In this document: in pieces, positions 7,826-14,014 of the stretch
Layout of the letters: each line of letters begins with the position of its first letter
Numbering within the stretch: the stretch's first letter is position 1
Source: Alicycliphilus denitrificans K601
GTDB lineage: Bacteria; Pseudomonadota; Gammaproteobacteria; Burkholderiales; Burkholderiaceae_C
DNA: 64,000 nt
Reading direction: 5' to 3'
Assembly: GCF_000204645.1 (NCBI RefSeq)
Contig: NC_015422.1
Span: forward strand, 3,303,001 to 3,367,000
Program-made: the position numbers and the translations under genes
The notes under the pieces: generated by a model
Databases searched by the model: none
Told to the model about the DNA's origin: nothing
Seen by the model: the letters and a program-made list of their open reading frames with translations, nothing else

Positions 7826-7863
7826 AATACAGCCATCGCAACAAACCCAAAAGGGATTAAACG

Positions 7864-8067
7864 ATGGCAAACGCAATCACCCCCTTGGCGCAAGAGTCCC
7901 GCGCCGCACTGCCGACCCGCGAGGCAGCGCACCACCTGAGCCGCGCACAGCAAACGCTCCGTATTTGGGCCATGACGGGGCACCCCATCCAACCCCTGCG
8001 CGTCAATGGCCGCCTGGCCTGGAAAACTGACGACATCCGCCGTCTGCTGGGCGTGGAGGGCGTGTAA
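7864..8067 (+). CDS. AlpA/excisionase-like DNA-binding protein
   Basis: A 67-residue protein with the layout of the AlpA/MerR-like winged helix family. LPTREAAHHLSRAQQTLRIWAM is the helix-turn-helix, GHPIQPLRVNGRLAWKTDDIRRLL is the wing and the recognition tail that ends most AlpA and Xis-like proteins. Such proteins usually switch excision or early transcription of integrative elements. A good Shine-Dalgarno AAGGGA precedes the ATG. The next gene starts on the base after its stop codon, so the two are co-translated. Confidence 0.75.
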   Translation: MANAITPLAQESRAALPTREAAHHLSRAQQTLRIWAMTGHPIQPLRVNGRLAWKTDDIRRLLGVEGV

Positions 8068-8418
8068 ATGATCCTCGGTCACAGCAAGCAAAAAGCCCCC
8101 GGAGCTACCAACACCGAGGGCTTCCAAAACGTCACACACAAGCGCCGCCATTTTAGCAAAAGCACGGCTACCGAAGCGCAGTACCGGCGCATCATCGAGG
8201 CCCTGCGCCGCAGGCCGCACACCAGCTACGACTTGATGACGATTGCCGGCGTGTATCACCCGCCATCGCGCATCTTCGAGCTGAAGGCCAAGGGCTTTCT
8301 CATCGACAAAACGACTGTCACGGTCGTTGATCGCGACGGTTACAGCCATACCGGCGTGGCGCTGTACAGCCTTGTTGCCGAGCCGGAAAACGCCGATGCG
8401 CTGATCGGGAGCGTCTGA
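8068..8418 (+). CDS. Winged-helix-like element protein
   Basis: A 116-residue protein whose middle part resembles a helix-turn-helix of the phage type: YRRIIEALRRRPHTSYDLMTIAG is followed by IFELKAKGFLI, the pattern of a winged helix in which the second phrase is the helix before the wing. The C-terminus is predicted beta (TTVTVVDRDGYSHTGVALYSLV), consistent with a wing. The N-terminal 30 residues are basic and probably disordered. It is tightly coupled to the alpA-like gene before it and the rep-like gene after it. It could be a repressor, an activator or a replication accessory factor. Confidence 0.6.
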   Translation: MILGHSKQKAPGATNTEGFQNVTHKRRHFSKSTATEAQYRRIIEALRRRPHTSYDLMTIAGVYHPPSRIFELKAKGFLIDKTTVTVVDRDGYSHTGVALYSLVAEPENADALIGSV

Positions 8419-8419
8419 C

Positions 8420-9136
8420 ATGGGACGCGACTACAAGCGTTCCAAGGGCGACACAGGGCGCGATGGAGGCGGGTTTGCTGCCATCCCCTGGACAGTGTTT
8501 GATTCGCCCGCCTACGCCCGTTTGAGCCATCCCGCAAAGGCTTTGCTGATGGAGCTTGCGCGCCAATTCGTGAGAGACAACAACGGCAAATTGTTGTGCA
8601 GCATGGCGCACCTGCGCCCGCGCGGCTGGAAGTCTGCCGACGTGGTGCAGCGCGCCAAAACCGAGCTGCTGGCCGCTGGCTTCATCTTCGAGACCTGCAA
8701 GGGCGCGCGCCCCAATCGCGCGAGCTGGCACGCCCTGACCTGGCGCACACTTGACCGGCACAACGGCTACGACCCCGGCGCCCTGGAATCCTTCGAGCGT
8801 GGCGCGTACCGCAAAAACGCTCCCCTTATTCCGTCTCCCGGAACAGGGAAGCGCCCTATTGTTCCGTCTCCCGGAATAGAGACACCCGCTCCTATTCCGT
8901 CTCCCGGAACAATGCAGGCCAATTTGCCCGGCCCCTCTATTCCGTCTCCCGGAAACCATCTAGATAAGCCATCTGAAGGGGCGAAGGATGAGCAGGCAAT
9001 CGACTGTCTCCAAGTGCTGTGGGAGCGCGTGGGCTGCCGTGTGACGTGGCGTGACCCATCGTTGCCGACTGCCAGCAAGCGCCCCAGCAAGCGCCGCACG
9101 GCACGCAAGACGGAGGGCTTGTCCGCCGCAGTTTGA
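8420..9136 (+). CDS. Putative replication initiator with internal iterons
   Basis: A 238-residue protein. The N-terminal 130 residues look like a winged-helix DNA-binding domain: FAAIPWTVFDSPAYARLSHPA, then LLMELARQFV, then a helix GWKSADVVQRAKTELLAAGFI and a beta segment. I associate this type with proteins of small proteobacterial islands that occupy the place of phage O-like replication proteins. The middle (about 137-178) is a low-complexity linker with PSPG four times, each copy encoded by the 16-bp palindromic iterons at 8828-8954. The C-terminus is short, basic and Lys/Arg-rich. An initiator that carries its own origin inside its gene would match the lambda O arrangement. The function is inferred from layout, not from a clear domain match. 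Confidence 0.55.
   Translation: MGRDYKRSKGDTGRDGGGFAAIPWTVFDSPAYARLSHPAKALLMELARQFVRDNNGKLLCSMAHLRPRGWKSADVVQRAKTELLAAGFIFETCKGARPNRASWHALTWRTLDRHNGYDPGALESFERGAYRKNAPLIPSPGTGKRPIVPSPGIETPAPIPSPGTMQANLPGPSIPSPGNHLDKPSEGAKDEQAIDCLQVLWERVGCRVTWRDPSLPTASKRPSKRRTARKTEGLSAAV
8828..8954 (+). repeat. Four iteron-like palindromes, possible replication origin
   Basis: Four 16-bp copies of (A/G)TTCCGTCTCCCGGAA lie at 8828-8843, 8861-8876, 8894-8909 and 8939-8954. Only the first base differs (G in copy 2). Each copy is an interrupted palindrome, TTCCG-TCTCC-CGGAA. Start-to-start spacings are 33, 33 and 45 bases, close to whole helical turns. The intervening sequences are not conserved, so DNA and not only the encoded PSPG motif appears to be under selection. 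Confidence 0.75.
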
Positions 9137-9250
9137 GCGCTGGCGCCGCTTCCCAGGCCGCGCGCGCTCGTTACCCATGTTTTCACCCATGCCGCGCGGC
9201 TGATCCCTTCCCTTTTTCACCATCGGGCGACCTGCCCGGAAAGACCCAAC

Positions 9251-10054
9251 ATGACCCAACAACGACTGACTGACCTGGACGGCGTGACCGTCAACGACAA
9301 CACCGCGTGGATCCATCACGCCGCCGGCAAGCTGCGCCTTGACGCGCCGCCCGTGCCCGCGACCGGCAACTACAACGCCGAGGCCGCCGTCACCCGCGCT
9401 GCCCAGGCCTTGCGCGAGCACGGCCCGCGTGCGCTCGAAATCAGGCAATCGAGCGACTGGACGGAGGCCGGGCGACGCAAGGCCGCAGCGCCCGCCGCCC
9501 TGGCGTGCTTTTGGAAAATTGCAAGCGCCTACGACGATGCCGAGCGCGCGCTTGAGGCCGCCAATGAGCGCGAGCGCCGCCTGCTGGCCGTGCCAGCACC
9601 TGACCTGCGCACGCCCGGCGCCGCCATCCGCGCATGGGAAGCCCGCTCGTTCTTCCGCGACCTGGACAAGGCCGGGAAGCTGCAATTCCTGGCCCGCGTG
9701 CAGCAAGGCCACCACGGCGCCGAGGAAGTCCTGGCCGCGCTGATGAGCGGCCCGATGGTGGGGCTTGATGATGACGTGGAGACCGTCCGCACGGCATGGG
9801 AGACGCACCGGCGTGAGAGCAACGCCACCGAGACCGAGGCAATCGAGTGCGACCGCCAATCTGCCCGTTGGGCGATGGCTTCGATCCAGGTTATCGGCGT
9901 GGCCGCCGCTGAAGCCTTCCAAGGGCTGGCCGAGCCGCTGGAAGTGCTGACCCGCAATGCCAAAGGGCAAATGCCTGAAGGCTTCGGAGCCTTTGGTTTG
10001 GCGCCTGACGTGGTGCGCCGCGCCGTCGCCCTGGACGCGCTGAAGGCCGCATAA
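9251..10054 (+). CDS. Unknown 267-residue element protein
   Basis: I do not recognise a family. The protein is predicted to be almost entirely alpha-helical and is rich in Ala, Glu and Arg, with a long helical middle (about 95-130) around SAYDDAERALEAANERERRLL that could form a coiled coil. It has no signal peptide, membrane segment, P-loop or metal motif that I can see. It follows the rep-like gene by 114 bases; that gap holds a plausible GGAAAG ribosome-binding site but nothing else clear. In a lambda-like layout this would be the position of a helicase loader, but nothing in the sequence supports that beyond location. Confidence 0.55.
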   Translation: MTQQRLTDLDGVTVNDNTAWIHHAAGKLRLDAPPVPATGNYNAEAAVTRAAQALREHGPRALEIRQSSDWTEAGRRKAAAPAALACFWKIASAYDDAERALEAANERERRLLAVPAPDLRTPGAAIRAWEARSFFRDLDKAGKLQFLARVQQGHHGAEEVLAALMSGPMVGLDDDVETVRTAWETHRRESNATETEAIECDRQSARWAMASIQVIGVAAAEAFQGLAEPLEVLTRNAKGQMPEGFGAFGLAPDVVRRAVALDALKAA

Positions 10055-10135
10055 CGTTTAGTCACTACCCAGGCCCTGCCGGCGCAGTTTGACGCGCTGG
10101 CGGGGCTGTAAACGGCTGAGAAAGGATCAACCGAC

Positions 10136-10405
10136 ATGAGCGAAACCCGCACCACTGCAAGCAATGGGGCTGCACCCCCCCGCTTGCGTCTGCCGCTGGC
10201 CAGTGCCGGCGATGTTGCGCGCGAGCTGGCACGGCTGTATCGACAGGCCCGAGCCGGGCAAATGGAGGTGCAGGACGCATCGCGCTTGGCCAACATCCTG
10301 CAAATCCTGGCGCGCGTGCTGGAGACAAGCGACTTGGAAGCCCGCATCGAGGAGTTGGAAGCCATCAAGGGCGAAGGGAAGGGGTCAGCATGGGCAACGC
10401 ACTGA
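10136..10405 (+). CDS. Small helical element protein (89 residues)
   Basis: A short protein with an unstructured N-terminus, then helices in which GDVARELARLYRQARAGQMEVQDASRLANILQ is followed by LARVLETSDLEARIEELEAI. The C-terminal Leu/Glu heptads suggest a coiled coil. The pattern of a helix pair followed by ARLANIL resembles small phage proteins found ahead of terminase genes, but no terminase follows here. AAAGGA upstream is a good ribosome-binding site. Its 3' end overlaps the next gene by 16 bases, which starts the run of overlapping small genes. Function unknown. Confidence 0.6.
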   Translation: MSETRTTASNGAAPPRLRLPLASAGDVARELARLYRQARAGQMEVQDASRLANILQILARVLETSDLEARIEELEAIKGEGKGSAWATH

Positions 10406-10608
10406 AAACCCGACTGGAGCGCCTTGAGGGCGCCGTAGACCCGCGCGGCTTGTTGCCGACCATCCTGATTGCACCGGACGGCCCTGACGGCGATGCAGCA
10501 CGCCAGCAAGCGCAGCGACTGCGCCAACAAGGGCACACGGTGATTCTGATTGCCGACGATGCCGACCGGCTCAATGCCGCCGTCGATTGGTTGGAGGGCT
10601 TGGTATGA
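10390..10608 (+). CDS. RLxRLE small protein, copy 1
   Basis: A 72-residue protein that opens with LKTRLERLEGA, then has a short beta strand LLPTILIAPDGPDGD, a helix ARQQAQRLRQQ and a second strand HTVILIADD, ending in a helix. The opening motif recurs in the next two genes, so these are tandem paralogs or at least share an N-terminal coiled-coil module. The 5' end overlaps the preceding gene and the stop overlaps the next start by ATGA. Function unknown. Confidence 0.6.
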   Translation: MGNALKTRLERLEGAVDPRGLLPTILIAPDGPDGDAARQQAQRLRQQGHTVILIADDADRLNAAVDWLEGLV

Positions 10609-10823
10609 GCATCAAGACCCGTTTGCAGCGCCTGGAAGCTGCCCAGGACGCCCGGCGCCGCTGGCCGCTGGCGTGGCCATCCATCGAGGCCGCCGCCGCT
10701 GCCGGCGTGCGTGGCGGCTTCCTGCTGGTGGGCGAAGTCCTGCCGGCTGACGAATGGGCGCGGCTGGCCGTGCCCTACATGCGTCAATTGACTGAAGGAC
10801 ACCATCATGCAATCGAGCATTGA
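10605..10823 (+). CDS. RLxRLE small protein, copy 2
   Basis: A 72-residue protein beginning MSIKTRLQRLEAAQDARRRW, with the same N-terminal motif as its neighbours. The rest (AAAAAGVRGGFLLVGEVLPADEWARL) has one beta strand and a helix. It starts inside the stop codon of copy 1 and overlaps copy 3 by 17 bases, so the three are translationally coupled. Function unknown. Confidence 0.6.
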   Translation: MSIKTRLQRLEAAQDARRRWPLAWPSIEAAAAAGVRGGFLLVGEVLPADEWARLAVPYMRQLTEGHHHAIEH

Positions 10824-11055
10824 GCGCCGCATCGCCCGCCTGGAGGCGCGATTGTTGGAGACCGAGCCGCCGCGCCTGTTTGTCCTGACCATTGGCCGCG
10901 AGCCGCAAGGCTTTACAGCGTGCGCTCCCGTCCTTTGCACCACGGTTGACCGCCTGACCGGCGAGACCTTGGAAGAGTTGGAAAACAGGTGCACCGCGCT
11001 GCATCCCGGCGTCATCGTGTGGCGAGCCATAGGAGGTGATACCGATGCGCCATGA
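10807..11055 (+). CDS. RLxRLE small protein, copy 3
   Basis: An 82-residue protein beginning MQSSIERRIARLEARLLE, a variant of the same N-terminal motif, followed by PRLFVLTIGREPQGF, a strand comparable to those of copy 1, and a C-terminal LEELENRCTALHPGVIVWRAIGG. AAGGA precedes the ATG. It overlaps the next gene by 11 bases. Function unknown. Confidence 0.6.
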   Translation: MQSSIERRIARLEARLLETEPPRLFVLTIGREPQGFTACAPVLCTTVDRLTGETLEELENRCTALHPGVIVWRAIGGDTDAP

Positions 11056-11311
11056 ACTTGAGAATGTGGCCGCTGCTGCGCTGGCGTGGAACCGGGCCCG
11101 ACTGCATCGCATTGCCGTCACCAAGCAAAACGCGGATGCTTTGCGATGGGCCACCGTGCCCGAGGTGAACGATGCGCGCAAGGCTGAGGCCACCGCAAAG
11201 GCCAGACTGCGCAAAGCCTGCGCCGCTGCTGACCCGGGAAGCCTGACCATTGATGCGGAGGTGCGCGAGCTTGCCGAGGCGCCCGGCGTGCAGATATGGC
11301 GCAGCACCTGA
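11045..11311 (+). CDS. Small helical element protein (88 residues)
   Basis: The last gene of the element operon. The ATG at 11045 was chosen over a GTG at 11036 because a strong AGGAGG lies 8 bases upstream of it. The protein is helical and Ala-rich, with basic and acidic residues evenly mixed (VPEVNDARKAEATAKARLRKAC), and has no recognisable domain. A clear terminator follows at 11335-11357. Function unknown. Confidence 0.55.
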   Translation: MRHELENVAAAALAWNRARLHRIAVTKQNADALRWATVPEVNDARKAEATAKARLRKACAAADPGSLTIDAEVRELAEAPGVQIWRST

Positions 11312-11334
11312 TCCCGTCATCGCCATCAACCCAG

Positions 11335-11357
11335 GCCCGCCGCGTGCGGGCTTTTTT
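11335..11357 (+). terminator. Terminator of the element operon
   Basis: GCCCGC (11335-11340) and GCGGGC (11346-11351) form a stem, followed by T6. It closes the run of small genes. From here to 11745 (about 390 bases) I see no gene; the stretch holds the right arm-type repeat and the terminator near attR. Confidence 0.75.
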
Positions 11358-11668
11358 GCGCCTGGCCAAGGGTGCGTCACTTTGCCCCCCCCTTGCCCTA
11401 GTGCCGGGGTAATCGCGCCTGAGCTGCGATTTTCTGGCTGCGGGCCATCAAGCGCAGCAAGGGCGTGAACCAAACCGGGCTTTTCCCGGTAAGCCCGCTG
11501 CACGCGCACGCGTGGAAGCACCACAGTGGCTAATCCGGTAACGTTGCCGGATTTGCCCCCCCGCGCGCGTGGAGTGCCCGCCCTATGCCCAACATAGACC
11601 GCGCCCGCTGGTGCAGCGCCTGAGCAGCCCCAGCTTGCCGCGCTTGCCCGCCGCAGAAAAAGCAAAAG

Positions 11669-11688
11669 TGCCTACAGATTGCCTACAA
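11669..11688 (+). repeat. Right arm-type site (TGCCTACA repeats)
   Basis: Exact 20-base copy, in the same orientation, of 5677-5696. It lies 57 bases inside attR. Together with the left copy it is a candidate for integrase arm binding. Confidence 0.6.
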
Positions 11689-11701
11689 GCTGACGGCAAA
11701 C

Positions 11702-11730
11702 AAAAAGGCCAGCCCCGAAGAACTGGCCTA
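11702..11730 (-). terminator. Element-borne terminator for tRNA-Lys
   Basis: On the minus strand AGGCCAG pairs with CTGGCCT, followed by TTTTTG. It lies 15 bases beyond the CCA end of the tRNA-Lys gene and inside the element, so it replaces the tRNA's original terminator, which the insertion moved to 5463-5498. Confidence 0.65.
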
Positions 11731-11745
11731 AGTGCTTGATTTGAT

Positions 11746-11794
11746 TGGTAGGACGTACAAGATTCGAACTTGTGACCAACGGATTAAAAGTCCG
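11746..11794 (-). repeat. attR: 3' half of the intact tRNA-Lys
   Basis: Identical over 49 bases to attL at 5511-5559. Here it is joined to the tRNA 5' half, so insertion left the tRNA gene whole at this end. Confidence 0.92.
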
Positions 11795-11821
11795 CTGCTC
11801 TACCAACTGAGCTAACGTCCC
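11746..11821 (-). tRNA. tRNA-Lys (anticodon UUU)
   Basis: A complete 76-nucleotide tRNA with encoded CCA. The D arm contains TAGCTCAGTTGGTAGAGC, the anticodon arm is CGGACTTTTAATCCG with anticodon TTT, and the T arm has GTTCGAATC. The acceptor stem closes with a G1-U72 wobble. It is the integration site of the neighbouring element. As a UUU-reading tRNA it should carry t6A37, the modification further processed by the tcdA product encoded next door. Confidence 0.95.
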
Positions 11822-11867
11822 CCGCCTGCTGGCTTGCTGCAGCAAAGTCGCACATTATAGCGTGCTT

Positions 11868-12644
11868 TCAGGGTTTGCCAGACAGTCCGTCCAATACCCA
11901 ACCGGCGGCGCACTGGCCGAAGGTGGCCGTCACGGCCACGGAGGAGCCATAGCCGTGGCAATTCAAGGTGCCGTCCCCTTCCTGCACGGCGCAGGATGCA
12001 TGTGGCGGGGCCACGGCCTCCCTGCTGAATACGCAGGCAATGCCCATGCGCCTGCCGTCCCGGGCGGCGCCATGCTCCCTGCGCAGGCGGTAGCGCAGTT
12101 GGGCGAGCAATGGGTCGTGCGTGGTGTGGGCAAGGTCGTCCACGTCGACCTTGTGGGCCAGCCGCTTGCCGCCCGCCGCACCCACGGTGATGAAAGGCCG
12201 GCGGTTCTGGAGCGCCCACGCCGCCATGGCGGTCTTGGCCCTGACCTGGTCGCAGGCGTCGATGACGGCGTCCACCGGGCCGGGCAGGATGGCGGGCCAG
12301 TTCGCGGGTTCGACGAATTCCTCGACGCACTCGACACGGCATGCGGGGTTGATGAGCGCGATGCGCTCTGCCATGGCATGGACCTTGGCCTGGCCCAGCG
12401 TCGTGCTCAGGGCGTGGATCTGGCGGTTGATGTTCGACTCGGCCACATGGTCCAAGTCGATCAAGGTCAGCCGTCCCACGCCGCTGCGCGCCAAGGCCTC
12501 GGCAGCCCAGGAGCCCACCCCGCCGATGCCGACGACGGCGACATGGGCCGCGCGGATGCGGGTCGAGCCCTCCACGCCGAACAGCCGGGCCAGGCCGCCG
12601 AAGCGGCGCTCCAGGTCGGCCGGCTCGTGCACAGCAGTGCTCAC
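11868..12644 (-). CDS. tcdA: tRNA threonylcarbamoyladenosine dehydratase
   Basis: ATP-dependent cyclisation of t6A37 to ct6A in ANN-decoding tRNAs. The 258-residue E1-like ThiF/MoeB fold has the nucleotide motif VVGIGGVGSWAAEALARSGVG (about 37-57), LIDLDHVAESNINRQ with the conserved Asp and Arg finger, and AHKVDVDDLAHTTHDPLL typical of the TcdA/CsdL subgroup; the MoeB/ThiF Cys-pair zinc site is absent. The start is GTG at 12644, overlapping the cpoB stop by GTGA, so tcdA is the last gene of the tolB-pal-cpoB run. Confidence 0.92.
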   Translation of the reverse strand: MSTAVHEPADLERRFGGLARLFGVEGSTRIRAAHVAVVGIGGVGSWAAEALARSGVGRLTLIDLDHVAESNINRQIHALSTTLGQAKVHAMAERIALINPACRVECVEEFVEPANWPAILPGPVDAVIDACDQVRAKTAMAAWALQNRRPFITVGAAGGKRLAHKVDVDDLAHTTHDPLLAQLRYRLRREHGAARDGRRMGIACVFSREAVAPPHASCAVQEGDGTLNCHGYGSSVAVTATFGQCAAGWVLDGLSGKP

Positions 12645-13429
12645 TTCAGGCGCGCCAGGCGTTCCTTGGCGGCAGCGGCGGCCTCGGACTGAGGATAGGC
12701 GCGCAGCAGGTCTTCCAGGGTCTTGCGGGCGGCGCGCGTGTCCTTCAGCTCGATCTGGCAGTTGGCGATCGACAGCGCCGCCTCGGGCGCGCGCGCATGG
12801 TCGGGCGCGGCCGCCAGCAGCCCCTTGAAGTTGGCGATGGCTTCCTTGTAGTCGCGCGTGGCGTACTGCGCGTTGCCCAGCCAGAAGCGCGCCGACGGCA
12901 CGTAGCCCGATTGCGGGTACTGGCGCACGAAATTGCCGAACGCCGTGGCCGCCTCGGGAAACTTGCCCGAACGGAATACCGCCAGGGCGGCTTCGAAATC
13001 GCGCTTTTCCGCCGGGTCCGCGCGGAACTCGCGCCCATCGACGTTCACGGCAACGGGCTCGAACTGGCGCAGCCGCTCGTCCACGCCGCGCGCCATGTCC
13101 TTCTGCCGGCGCTGCAGTTCAGCCACGTCGCGCAGCAGCTGCTCATTCTGCCCGCGCAGGCTCGCCTGCTCGGTGCGCAGCGCCTCGATCTGCGCCTGCA
13201 AGTCCAGCAGGCTGCGCCGCAGCTGCGAGACCTCGTCGCCCGAACGCTCGCCAGCGCGCTGGTTGGCCTGCTGCAGCGCATCGACGCGCTGGCGCAGCTC
13301 CAGAATGGCACGGCGCGCCTCATCGTCCCCAAACAGCGCGTGGCTGGGCATGGCCCAGGTGGCAGCGGCCGCGAAGACCACGGTGCTCAGCACGCGCGAG
13401 CGATGGGGAAAAGACATGCGCGCGGCCAT
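12641..13429 (-). CDS. cpoB: Cell division coordinator CpoB (YbgF)
   Basis: A periplasmic protein that links the Tol-Pal system with PBP1B during septal peptidoglycan synthesis. The 262-residue protein has a signal peptide ending around MPSHA, a trimerising coiled coil (about 30-125, from EARRAILELRQRVDAL to QRRQKDMARGVDERL) and three TPR repeats at the C-terminus (about 140-262; YPQSGYVPSARFWLGNAQYA is characteristic). The ATG at 13429 overlaps the pal stop codon by one base; a Met four codons downstream is the alternative start. Gene order tolB-pal-cpoB is conserved. Confidence 0.93.
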   Translation of the reverse strand: MAARMSFPHRSRVLSTVVFAAAATWAMPSHALFGDDEARRAILELRQRVDALQQANQRAGERSGDEVSQLRRSLLDLQAQIEALRTEQASLRGQNEQLLRDVAELQRRQKDMARGVDERLRQFEPVAVNVDGREFRADPAEKRDFEAALAVFRSGKFPEAATAFGNFVRQYPQSGYVPSARFWLGNAQYATRDYKEAIANFKGLLAAAPDHARAPEAALSIANCQIELKDTRAARKTLEDLLRAYPQSEAAAAAKERLARLK

Positions 13430-13971
13430 CAACGGTACGACAGTTCGACGCGGCGGTTCTGCGCGAAGGCGCTCTCGCTATGGCCTTGCGCGGCCGGCTT
13501 TTCCTCGCCGTAGCTCACGGCCTCCATCTGGGCATCGGGCACGCCCAGCAGCGCCAGGGAACGGCGCACGGCCTCGGCGCGCTTCTGGCCCAGCGCCAAG
13601 TTGTATTCGCGGCCGCCGCGCTCGTCGGTGTGGCCTTCGAGCATGACCTTGCGTGCGGACGAGGCCTTCAGGTAGCGCGAGTGGCCTTCGAGCACCGACT
13701 GGTATTCCGGCTTGACGGTGAAGCTGTCGAAGTCGAAGTAGATGATGCGCGCCACGCCCACGGGGCCGCCGGCCTCGCGGCCGGACTGGGTCAGATCGAC
13801 CGGCGCGACGCCGCTCTGGCTCGTGCCGCCGGAATTGGCACCGGGCACGGTGGAGGTGGCGCCCTTGTCCTCGACCGGAACATCGTCGAGCTTCACGCCG
13901 GAGCTGCAGCCCGCCATGAGGGCGGCGATGGTGAGTGCAAGCGAAACGCGCTTGAAGGAGGATTGCTTCAT
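13429..13971 (-). CDS. pal: Peptidoglycan-associated lipoprotein Pal
   Basis: An outer-membrane lipoprotein that binds peptidoglycan and TolB during cell constriction. The 180-residue protein has a lipoprotein signal ending in LMAGC (Cys22), a short Gly/Ser-rich tether, and an OmpA-like domain (about 72-180) with IYFDFDSFTVKPEY, the peptidoglycan-binding LEGHTDERGGREYNLALGQKRAEAV motif (Asp and Arg present) and QNRRVELSYR. It lies between tolB and cpoB. Confidence 0.96.
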   Translation of the reverse strand: MKQSSFKRVSLALTIAALMAGCSSGVKLDDVPVEDKGATSTVPGANSGGTSQSGVAPVDLTQSGREAGGPVGVARIIYFDFDSFTVKPEYQSVLEGHSRYLKASSARKVMLEGHTDERGGREYNLALGQKRAEAVRRSLALLGVPDAQMEAVSYGEEKPAAQGHSESAFAQNRRVELSYR

Positions 13972-14014
13972 TGTGAACGTCCTGGAAAAAGGGGTTTGAG
14001 AGACTAAAAACGCA

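Larger units (their letters stand above)
5511..11794 (+). mobile_element. Integrative element in tRNA-Lys(UUU), about 6.2 kb
   Basis: The element is bounded by a perfect 49-bp direct repeat (5511-5559 and 11746-11794) that equals the 3' part of the tRNA-Lys gene, from the anticodon stem through CCA. The tRNA is intact at the right end. Inside, all genes run left to right: a tyrosine integrase next to the left end, a 193-residue protein with an HTH-like C-terminus, an AlpA-like protein, a winged-helix-like protein, a putative replication protein with internal iterons, an unknown 267-residue protein, and five small proteins. There is no relaxase, portal, terminase large subunit, capsid or recognised defence or metabolic cargo. 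The size and gene order resemble a phage satellite or a minimal integrative island rather than a conjugative element. Confidence 0.85.

Noticed and set aside
8828..8954. CRISPR array
   Set aside because: Only four 16-bp repeats with 17- and 29-base intervals, inside a coding frame and with no cas genes; the palindromic form fits iterons better.
10390..11055. Toxin-antitoxin pair among the small overlapping genes
   Set aside because: Overlap and size fit, but no toxin fold or antitoxin DNA-binding motif can be recognised in these sequences.
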